From NCBI GenBank assembly GCA_003140705.1, contig PLKU01000425.1, positions 1,864-7,231 of the forward strand: a stretch of DNA of 5,368 bases, read 5' to 3'. The notes beneath the pieces are model-generated. The model searched no databases and was not told the origin of the DNA. It was given only the letters and a program-made list of their open reading frames with translations. The stretch comes from Acidobacteriaceae bacterium. Lineage in GTDB: Bacteria; Acidobacteriota; Terriglobia; Terriglobales; Acidobacteriaceae. Position numbers and translations under genes: made by a program. Position 1 is the first letter of the stretch. Each line of letters begins with the position of its first letter. Positions 1-4,536 of the stretch are shown one piece after another.

Positions 1-847
1 CCTGGGCCGCCAAACTGTTTTCCATCAGCCGAATGCTGACGCTGCTTGTTCTGATCCGGTCGCTCTTCTCGGTCTTCTCGCTATCATCGGCGGAAGTGGC
101 GACTCGAGCGTTGCCGAGGGCAACAGCGTGCAAACGGAAGACGGGAATCTGATGTTCAGTTACGAGGTAGCGCTTGACTGCTTCCGCAAGGCGTTCAGAG
201 TTCTGAATGCCAACGCTGCCAGCTGCGGGGGAGTGCGCTTCCATTTCGAGAATGTAGCCCTGGTGGCCAGTGACGCCGGCCGCCAGATCGTCAAGCTGCT
301 TTTTGGCAGCGGCGGACAATGTGGGTACGCCACCGCGGAAGGCAACCTCAATCGTGTTGACCTGACGATACTGGTCGAGGCCGTTGACGGTTGTGTTCAG
401 CTGGTTGACGTGGATGTCAGCACCCTTGGCCGTGGTTCCGGCTTGCTGAGCCTGAAGGCCTGCAGCCGTAGCGGTCTGGTTGGCGGCATCGGCAGCGGAC
501 TGCGCCTGACGAATGCCAGCCTGTGCCCGGGAATCGACATCCTTGATGTCTGAGGAATTCTTGGCGTTGACCTCATCGAGTTCGCTGAGCCGGTCATTGA
601 TGGGGTCTGTCTGGCGCTTGACCCACACCTTGCGAGCGAAGGGATTGACACGTCCCCAGAAACCTTCCTTTGCAGGAGGAGCGTTCTTCGTGGTCGTGGT
701 GGACTGAGCTGCCTGAGGAGGAGTGCTCGTGGGCTGCTGCGAAGACTGGTCCTGCTGGCCAAGCGCAGGAATGGCGACCGCTGACGCCAGCAAGCAAATG
801 GCTAACTGGCTATGGAAGTGGCTGCGATTTGAAGAAGTGATTCTCAT
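1..847 (-). CDS. OmpA-like envelope protein with signal peptide and helical spacer (3' end outside window)
   Basis: The reading frame is open from an ATG at 847 to the left edge: 282 codons are visible without a stop and the C-terminus is missing. An SD-like GGCGAGGG lies about 11 bases before the ATG, and no earlier in-frame ATG or GTG is close. Residues 1-30 look like a signal peptide (hydrophobic core LAICLLASAVAIPALG, cleavage near ALG/Q). Residues 31-60 are a Gln/Pro/Ser/Thr-rich linker. Residues 85-160 are Ala/Gln/Asn/Asp-rich, probably helical or coiled coil. Residues 163-275 resemble an OmpA C-terminal peptidoglycan-binding domain: a beta strand with VAFRGG, helix LSAAAKKQLDDLA, strand YILEMEAHS, helix NSERLAEAVKRYL, then RIRTSSVSIRL. 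The usual GHTD is here AHSP, so the conserved Asp that contacts diaminopimelate appears to be Pro207; the Arg of the second helix is probably kept (R219). The likely role is an outer-membrane or periplasmic protein touching the cell wall, with weakened or altered ligand binding. A hairpin (CCGCA/TGCGG, 877-894) sits in the mRNA leader. CDS is near certain; the domain call is good. Confidence 0.87.
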   Translation of the reverse strand, partial: MRITSSNRSHFHSQLAICLLASAVAIPALGQQDQSSQQPTSTPPQAAQSTTTTKNAPPAKEGFWGRVNPFARKVWVKRQTDPINDRLSELDEVNAKNSSDIKDVDSRAQAGIRQAQSAADAANQTATAAGLQAQQAGTTAKGADIHVNQLNTTVNGLDQYRQVNTIEVAFRGGVPTLSAAAKKQLDDLAAGVTGHQGYILEMEAHSPAAGSVGIQNSERLAEAVKRYLVTEHQIPVFRLHAVALGNARVATSADDSEKTEKSDRIRTSSVSIRLMENSLAAQ

Positions 848-1108
848 ATGAATTTTGGCCCTCGCCTTTTTGTTCTCCGCAATGGATTCTGCGGTAGGAG
901 CGGTTTGCCTGCTCGCCCATAGGTATAGCAATGCCTGTGCCAATGGCGGATGCCAGTGGTGTGGATTGTCTATTTTGTTCATATTGAATGGGTTATGCGG
1001 ATGAGGCTGTAGAGCAGTTGCAGCGAGTTTAGGGCCCTTTGGCGTGCGGGCGATGTAATTTTTGCAGCTTCGAGTATTTTGTACCGAGTAAAGAAGAAAG
1101 GCGGAAGG
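848..1108. other. Intergenic stretch between two leftward genes
   Basis: These 261 bases separate the OmpA-like gene from the upstream anchored protein. I see no coding frame with a credible start, no RNA gene and no convincing hairpin terminator after the stop at 1109. The gap and the candidate promoter within it suggest that the two leftward genes are transcribed separately. The stretch is more AT-rich around 960-1000 and 1055-1100 than the genes around it. Confidence 0.5.
916..943 (-). promoter_or_regulatory. Weak candidate promoter for the OmpA-like gene
   Basis: On the minus strand TTGGCA (938-943) is followed after 16 bases by TATGGG (916-921). An overlapping TATACC (922-927) could serve as the -10 but lies too close, 10 bases. 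The position, about 70 bases before the ATG at 847, is suitable. The -10 match is poor, so this is only a candidate. Confidence 0.22.
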
Positions 1109-1636
1109 CTACCTGGTTTCTACATGGACGATTCGGACCTCCGGATAGGTGCCGTCCCAGTCAGAAGTAACAGCATCGAAGATCAGGCGGAAATCCTGGG
1201 TGTCTCCGGGCTTGAGGGGTGCAGTGGAGACCGGTTGGAGGTCGACGTAGGGGTCGCGGGTGCGAATGATCATCAAGGGCTGGGTCTCATTTTGCGCAAC
1301 TTCATGGGCAAAGGTGCGGAAGAGGACCTGGACGGTGACGGCAGTGACAGTGCGGTTGCCGGTGTTGGCGATGTGGCCGTCAAGATAGGTGACCTTGCCG
1401 CCAGCGAAGTTGGCTGCCTCACTCATGGCCAGGCCGGTGATGGGCAGATTGGCCGCGTAGGCGTCTGACGCAGCGGAGATGGGCGTGACCGAGGCTGCTG
1501 GCTTGCTGTGTTCCAAAACCAGAATGAGGACGGCCGCACCGATGAGGACGACGGCGGCGGCGATGGCCAGGGAGAGCCAGTTACGCTCAGGCGGCTGGGC
1601 GGAAGAGGCAAGATTCAGATCGGGACCAGAGCTCAC
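1109..1636 (-). CDS. Single-pass membrane-anchored protein with a DUF2393/FxLyD-like domain
   Basis: 175 codons. The start is GTG at 1636: an in-frame TAA lies four codons upstream and the first in-frame ATG is residue 70, too late to keep the membrane anchor. AGGGG lies about 14 bases upstream, a long spacing for an SD. Residues 1-19 are a polar cytoplasmic tail. Residues 20-41 (WLSLAIAAAVVLIGAAVLILVL) form one transmembrane helix. Residues 42-175 lie outside the membrane and look like a beta-sandwich: YLDGHIANTGNRTVTAVTVQVLFRT at about 84-108 has the alternating pattern and the 'N-TG-R-T' turn of FxLyD/DUF2393-type domains, and LKPGDTQDFRLIFDAV further on fits the closing strands of such folds. 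The function is unknown; such proteins are usually annotated only by domain. The family name is a judgement by eye and tentative, but the CDS itself is well supported by the anchor, composition and length. Confidence 0.8.
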   Translation of the reverse strand: MSSGPDLNLASSAQPPERNWLSLAIAAAVVLIGAAVLILVLEHSKPAASVTPISAASDAYAANLPITGLAMSEAANFAGGKVTYLDGHIANTGNRTVTAVTVQVLFRTFAHEVAQNETQPLMIIRTRDPYVDLQPVSTAPLKPGDTQDFRLIFDAVTSDWDGTYPEVRIVHVETR

Positions 1637-1688
1637 GAGCGGATTTTACACCCCTATCGAAAGGAATAGTTGGGGATCACCCGTTCTT

Positions 1689-1730
1689 GCTATATATGAG
1701 ATGCTTTTTCGCCATTGGCCGATATATAGC
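1689..1730. repeat. AT-rich inverted repeat in divergent promoter region
   Basis: GCTATATAT (1689-1697) and ATATATAGC (1722-1730) are perfect 9-base inverted arms separated by 24 bases, with centres 33 bases apart, close to three helical turns. The repeat lies 53-94 bases upstream of the GTG at 1636 and about 145-185 bases upstream of the ATG at 1873. Each arm contains TATATA, which could act as a -10 element, and the arms face each other. It may be a two-site operator, a pair of -10 elements, or chance. No good -35 was found at the right spacing for either strand. Confidence 0.4.
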
Positions 1731-1808
1731 TTGCGGCTGACAATTTTGTCCTAATCACCAATGAATGTGGGACAACTTTTGGCAGGGTGCGGGGTCCAAG
1801 GAAGAAAG

Positions 1809-1837
1809 ACGGGGAACCGGCCGAGGGCCATTCCCGT
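1809..1837 (+). promoter_or_regulatory. Stem-loop in the leader of the small membrane gene
   Basis: On the plus strand GGGAA (1812-1816) pairs with TTCCC (1831-1835), enclosing a GGCC/GGCC stem (1819-1822 with 1826-1829) capped by GAG. With G1811 bulged, A1809-C1810 also pair with G1836-T1837. That gives about 11 base pairs with a small CC/A internal loop. No T tract follows, so it is not an intrinsic terminator. It ends 35 bases before the ATG at 1873 and could be a leader structure affecting stability or translation. It matches no riboswitch class I recognise. Confidence 0.4.
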
Positions 1838-1872
1838 AACCTTGCTGGGTGGCACAGAAAGGCAGGCCTTCG

Positions 1873-2028
1873 ATGCAATCGATACCTCCGACCGCCATCA
1901 ATTCTATGCCTGCGCCTGACACGGCGTTCACCCAGACTCGCCAGCCTCGGAGCGCCGAAGAAATGGTCTACCAGAGCTTGACGGTGGCCGCGATCCTATT
2001 GCTGCTGGGCAGCCTTTGGGTGTTTTGA
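1873..2028 (+). CDS. Small tail-anchored membrane protein, 51 residues
   Basis: ATG at 1873 to TGA at 2026-2028 encodes 51 residues. Residues 1-32 are polar and Pro/Thr/Arg-rich (starts MQSIPPTAINSMPAPDT; QTRQPRSAEEM follows). Residues 33-51 (YQSLTVAAILLLLGSLWVF) form a clean C-terminal transmembrane helix that ends at the stop codon, giving a single-pass, tail-anchored layout with the N-terminus probably in the cytoplasm. Purine-rich AAAGG and GGCAGG lie 6-11 bases upstream of the ATG. A gene is favoured by the abrupt polar-to-hydrophobic pattern, the hairpin with a weak T-rich tail right after the stop, and the lack of any other gene between 1637 and 2156. In-frame ATGs at codons 12 and 31 are alternative starts; the last would leave little beyond the helix. 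No function can be assigned; small proteins of this shape often associate with larger membrane complexes. It could still be a chance frame. Confidence 0.62.
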   Translation: MQSIPPTAINSMPAPDTAFTQTRQPRSAEEMVYQSLTVAAILLLLGSLWVF

Positions 2029-2030
2029 AA

Positions 2031-2060
2031 AGAAGCTCCTCGCTTCTAGCTCTTATCTTT
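2031..2060 (+). terminator. Possible weak terminator after the small membrane gene
   Basis: AGAAGC (2031-2036) and GCTTCT (2042-2047) are perfect 6-base arms with a TCCTC loop, starting three bases after the TGA. The tail AGCTCTTATCTTT is T-rich but not a clean T tract. The second arm also reads as 7-base units, GCTTCTA GCTCTTA (2042-2055), the same type found before dusB, so the structure may come from that repeat rather than from selection for termination. Confidence 0.35.
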
Positions 2061-2156
2061 AGAATCGCAGGCTCCGGCGCCCATTCCGGCCGGACGGCAT
2101 CGAAATCCGATCTTATTTGGAGAAAAGGCGCGCACTTCAGGTCCTGAGGGCAATTC

Positions 2157-2921
2157 TCAGCCGAAGCGGGCGCGTTTTACGGTCTGGCGGAAGTCTTCTC
2201 CGGTCATTTCAACACGAACACACATTTCAGCCAGGCGGGAGCGCATGCGGTCGCCAATTCGGTCGCCGAGGGTTTGCTCGCGGGCGGCGCGTTCGGCTTC
2301 AGTCTGGGCTCCGCTCCCAGCGGCGAGGTCAGGGTAGTTGGTGGTGATGATGGTGGTCTGCTTGTCGTTGTAGCGGGTGTTGAGGATGAGAGCAACCGTG
2401 TCCCAGACCCATTCATTGGGTTTTTGCGCGCCGAGGTCGTCGAGGACCAGCACGTCGGCGGCGAAGACGGGCTTGAGGAGCTCAAGCTCAGTGGTGTGGA
2501 CCTGGGGGTTGTAACTGTTCTGGATGTTCTTGAGCAGTTCGCGGTAGTCGCAAAAGAGGCCTTTGACGCCGCGCTCCTGCACGAGGCGGCGCAGGACGCC
2601 GACGGCGAGGTGGGTTTTGCCGACGCCGATGGAGCCGGTGAAGAGCAGTCCCTTGCCGGCGGTATCGACTGGGTAGGCCTCGACAAACTTGCGGGCGGTG
2701 AGGTGGGCGCGGCCAAGTGAGGCGTCGGCGCCGCGAAAGGCTGTCTCATAGCCGTCGAGGGTGTAGTGACGGTAGCGCTCAGGGATATGGGCGGCGGCGA
2801 GGCGGCGGTCTTCACGCACCATCTCCTGGCATTCGCATGCGCGGGAAACCCATTGGCCGCGATCACTGACCACTCTTACCAGGCCGATTCCATTACATAT
2901 TGTGCATACAGTCATCTGCAT
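2157..2921 (-). CDS. DnaC/DnaI/IstB-type AAA+ ATPase with N-terminal zinc-type cysteine cluster
   Basis: 254 codons from ATG 2921; a second in-frame ATG at 2915 gives 252. Neither has a clear SD. Codons further upstream stay open but run antisense through the hydrolase gene and are not counted. Residues C6xxC9 and C29xC31 form a probable Zn-binding knuckle, as in DnaI/DnaC-like loaders. Walker A is GSIGVGKTH (96-104), Walker B is VLVLDDLG (157-164), sensor 1 is TTIITTNYP (189-197), and the basic DRMRSRL (224-230) holds the likely arginine finger. Length and motif order fit the DnaC/IstB ATPase family. Such proteins load the replicative helicase or, as IstB, assist an IS21 transposase. No istA, inverted repeats or phage genes are nearby, which favours a chromosomal replication or repair role. 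The gene stands alone, divergent from the hydrolase gene with 148 bases between. The biochemical class is certain, the partner unknown. Confidence 0.93.
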   Translation of the reverse strand: MQMTVCTICNGIGLVRVVSDRGQWVSRACECQEMVREDRRLAAAHIPERYRHYTLDGYETAFRGADASLGRAHLTARKFVEAYPVDTAGKGLLFTGSIGVGKTHLAVGVLRRLVQERGVKGLFCDYRELLKNIQNSYNPQVHTTELELLKPVFAADVLVLDDLGAQKPNEWVWDTVALILNTRYNDKQTTIITTNYPDLAAGSGAQTEAERAAREQTLGDRIGDRMRSRLAEMCVRVEMTGEDFRQTVKRARFG

Positions 2922-3069
2922 CAAGCGTAGCGCAAATGGCGCGGGGCTGGCGCGGTGGAGGTTGAGGGCCTCAATGTGGAAAAGCCGCCTGCGGTCGGGC
3001 GGACGCCTTCGGCTCGGAGTGCGAGCGGCATGGGAACCGTAGTATCTTTTCAGACTGTAGGGTTGGGGA
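2922..3069. other. Divergent intergenic region between ATPase and hydrolase genes
   Basis: 148 GC-rich bases must hold promoters for both directions, yet neither strand shows a good -35/-10 pair. TAGTAT (3040-3045) on the plus strand could be a -10 for the hydrolase gene, but the bases 17 upstream do not resemble TTGACA. A short hairpin, CCGCC (2985-2989) with GGCGG (2998-3002), is the only structure seen and may be chance at this GC content. Confidence 0.35.
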
Positions 3070-3918
3070 ATGGAGAAACCTTTGAGTCGAGTTATTCTTC
3101 GCAATGCATTGTTGATCGGCGCGGCTCTGGTTGGACTGGCGGGGCCGGCCCGGCTGGCAGGACAAGAGCCTGGGAACGTTCCGGAGACCAAGGCGCCGGC
3201 TCCAACGCAGGCGGCGCCAGTTGCGCCTGAAGCTGCAAAGCCAACGGCTCCGCCTGTTTCCGCATACCAGAAAGCGCACGACGAGCAGGTGTTGACGGAT
3301 TTTCCGTGGCTGACACGGTTCAAGGATGCGGATGCCGCGCTGGGACCTCCGGCGCCGGGCGAGAAGCGCGTTGTGTTCATGGGCGACTCGATCACACAAG
3401 GATGGAAGCTCGACGGAGCAGATGGATCGTTTCCGGGAAAGCCGTATATCAATCGCGGAATCAGCGGTCAGACCACGCCACAGATGCTGGTTCGGTTTCG
3501 CCAGGATGTGATTGCGCTGAATCCGAGTGCGGTGGTGATTCTGGCAGGGATCAATGACATTGCCGGCAATACGGGGCCGGAGACTCTGGAACAGATTGAA
3601 GACAATTTGACTTCGATGGCCGAGTTGGCGACTGCGAATCATATTCGCGTGGTGCTTTGCTCGGTGATGCCTGCCTTCGATTTTCCATGGCGGCCGGGAC
3701 TGTCGCCGGCGAGCAAAGTGGTGACGCTAAATGCATGGATCAAGCAATATGCGACGGACAACGGCTATCCATACGTGGACTACCACACGGCAATGAAGGA
3801 TTTGCGCAACGGTCTGCCGGCGACGCTGAGCAAGGATGGTGTGCATCCTCTGCCAGCCGGGTACGCGATCATGGCACCGCTGGTTGAGGCGGGGATTGAG
3901 AAGGCACTGGCACAGTGA
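3070..3918 (+). CDS. Secreted SGNH/GDSL-family hydrolase
   Basis: 282 codons; ATG 3070 is preceded by TAGGG with 7 bases spacing. Residues 1-31 form a signal peptide: positives K3, R7 and R11, core ALLIGAALVGLAG, cleavage near RLAG/QE. Residues 34-63 are a Pro/Ala-rich linker. The catalytic domain runs from about 98 to 282. Block I is VVFMGDSIT with nucleophile S107. Block II NRGISGQT supplies the oxyanion Gly (G133 region). Block III GIND supplies N162. Block V KDGVHP supplies D256 and H259. All four SGNH residues are present, so an active esterase or acylhydrolase is expected, acting in the periplasm or outside the cell. The domain resembles PAF-acetylhydrolase-like and sialate/acetylxylan-esterase-type SGNH proteins, but the substrate cannot be read from the sequence. 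A heptamer repeat tract begins 11 bases after the stop, and no hairpin terminator is seen. Confidence 0.94.
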   Translation: MEKPLSRVILRNALLIGAALVGLAGPARLAGQEPGNVPETKAPAPTQAAPVAPEAAKPTAPPVSAYQKAHDEQVLTDFPWLTRFKDADAALGPPAPGEKRVVFMGDSITQGWKLDGADGSFPGKPYINRGISGQTTPQMLVRFRQDVIALNPSAVVILAGINDIAGNTGPETLEQIEDNLTSMAELATANHIRVVLCSVMPAFDFPWRPGLSPASKVVTLNAWIKQYATDNGYPYVDYHTAMKDLRNGLPATLSKDGVHPLPAGYAIMAPLVEAGIEKALAQ

Positions 3919-3929
3919 AGAAGGGGCGA

Positions 3930-3972
3930 GGGACCAGAGACTAGGGACTAGGGACTAAGGGACTGGGGACTA
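3930..3972 (+). repeat. Tandem heptamer repeat, consensus GGGACTA
   Basis: Six units: GGGACCA (3930), GAGACTA (3937), GGGACTA (3944), GGGACTA (3951), one extra A at 3958, GGGACTG (3959) and GGGACTA (3966). The tract starts 11 bases after the hydrolase stop and ends about 90 bases before the rpmE promoter. Tandem 7-base repeats of this kind occur between genes in some bacteria (heptanucleotide STRRs in cyanobacteria, for example). The varied units and the single-base phase slip suggest decay of, or replication slippage in, an older array. Confidence 0.85.
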
Positions 3973-4063
3973 GAGCAGAGTGAACGAGAGGAGTTTGGCT
4001 TGGGATTGCGGGATGCGGTGGGAGGCTTGGCTAGCGCTAATCAAAGGCCGCCGTCGCTGTTCG

Positions 4064-4092
4064 TTGCTAAACGGTGCGAATGCCCCTACAAT
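4064..4092 (+). promoter_or_regulatory. Sigma70-type promoter of rpmE
   Basis: TTGCTA (4064-4069), 17 bases, TACAAT (4087-4092): four of six and five of six matches to consensus at ideal spacing. Transcription would start near 4099, leaving a leader of about 20 bases that contains the GAAAGG ribosome binding site (4107-4112). This is the best promoter in the window. Confidence 0.7.
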
Positions 4093-4119
4093 AGAAGTAT
4101 TGCAGTGAAAGGTTTGTAG

Positions 4120-4347
4120 ATGCCCAAGGAAAAGATCCATCCCAATTACGCCGCGGTGCTGGTTAAGTGCGCCTGCGGGAACAACTTTGAGACCCGGTCG
4201 ACCCACAAGGGCGACATTCACGTGGAAATTTGCTCGAATTGCCACCCGTTCTTCACGGGCAAGCAGCGCCTTGTGGATACAGCAGGACGCGTCGAGCGGT
4301 TCCGCCGCAAGTATGCCAAGGCTGGCGAGGTCTCGGCAGTCAAGTAA
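4120..4347 (+). CDS. rpmE: 50S ribosomal protein L31, zinc-binding type
   Basis: 75 codons, starting [10 protein letters not shown]; the SD GAAAGG lies 7 bases before the ATG. Family signatures are clear: IHPNY near the N-terminus, C17-A-C19 with GN next, C38-x-x-C41-HPFFTGKQ, and [10 protein letters not shown]. The four cysteines make this the zinc-containing 'C+' form, close in length to E. coli L31 (70 residues). L31 is a large-subunit protein that bridges to the small subunit near the central protuberance; C+ forms store zinc and are replaced by C- paralogues in zinc-poor cells of some species. The gene is apparently monocistronic, with its own promoter before it and a strong hairpin after it. 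I saw no clear Zur box, and no C- paralogue lies in the window. Confidence 0.98.
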   Translation: MPKEKIHPNYAAVLVKCACGNNFETRSTHKGDIHVEICSNCHPFFTGKQRLVDTAGRVERFRRKYAKAGEVSAVK

Positions 4348-4375
4348 GCGACGCCGAATCAGCTGGATTGGACGA

Positions 4376-4403
4376 TTGGGCCTCCGCTTTGGCGGAGGCC
4401 CAA
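4376..4403 (+). terminator. 12-bp perfect hairpin after rpmE
   Basis: TTGGGCCTCCGC (4376-4387), loop TTTG, GCGGAGGCCCAA (4392-4403): twelve perfect base pairs beginning 28 bases after the rpmE stop. The following bases, GTACGTTTG, are not a proper T tract. It may stop polymerase inefficiently, protect the rpmE mRNA from 3' exonucleases, or both. It is symmetrical, so the same structure forms on either strand. Confidence 0.65.
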
Positions 4404-4417
4404 GTACGTTTGAGGTG

Positions 4418-4519
4418 CAGCTTTTAGCTTCTAGCCGTTCAAGCAGGGATTTGCTGATACGGTTTTACGCAGGGGCCGTCCCTGGCGAAGGCGAGTTGGC
4501 GGCTGGAAGCTAAGAGCTG
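4418..4519. repeat. 102-base imperfect palindrome made of 7-base units
   Basis: The left arm at 4418-4437 (CAGCTTTTAGCTTCTAGCCG) pairs with the right arm at 4500-4519 (CGGCTGGAAGCTAAGAGCTG) over 20 positions. Two of these are G-T in DNA and become G-U wobble pairs if the plus strand is transcribed. Between the arms a smaller hairpin forms: CAGGG (4470-4474) with CCCTG (4480-4484), extended by two pairs past a bulge. Both arms are built of 7-base units, AGCTTTT AGCTTCT on the left and GCTGGAA GCTAAGA GCTGGAA on the right. The right arm ends 7 bases before the dusB SD. It resembles a REP- or MITE-like palindromic element; no transposase is nearby. Confidence 0.75.
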
Positions 4520-4526
4520 GAAGCTC

Positions 4527-4532
4527 AAGGGA
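4527..4532 (+). promoter_or_regulatory. dusB ribosome binding site abutting the repeat
   Basis: AAGGGA lies 4 bases before the ATG at 4537 and fixes that start. It follows directly on the last 7-base unit of the palindromic element (GCTCAAG), so folding of the element could affect access to this site. Confidence 0.6.
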
Positions 4533-4536
4533 ATTC

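Noticed and set aside
128..553. 141-codon plus-strand frame
   Set aside because: Antisense to the OmpA-like gene, which has a signal peptide, ordered domains and an open frame to the edge; the plus-strand product shows no recognisable fold.
1787..1981. 64-codon plus-strand frame starting with GTG
   Set aside because: Arg-rich composition typical of an out-of-frame reading, and it overlaps the better supported 51-residue membrane protein in another frame.
2071..2094. Hairpin TCCGGC/GCCGGA between the small gene and the ATPase gene
   Set aside because: Six base pairs with a 10-base loop and no T tract on either strand is expected by chance in GC-rich DNA.
2157..2921. IS21 insertion sequence (IstB)
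   Set aside because: No IstA transposase, terminal inverted repeats or target duplication flank the ATPase gene within the window, and it has an N-terminal cysteine cluster more like helicase loaders.
2922..3452. Upstream extension of the ATPase frame to 431 codons
   Set aside because: It runs antisense through the signal peptide, linker and first catalytic block of the hydrolase gene; the ATPase domain and its cysteine cluster begin at 2921, and the extension has no family resemblance.
3930..3972. CRISPR array
   Set aside because: Units are 7 bases and directly adjacent, with no spacers and no cas genes.
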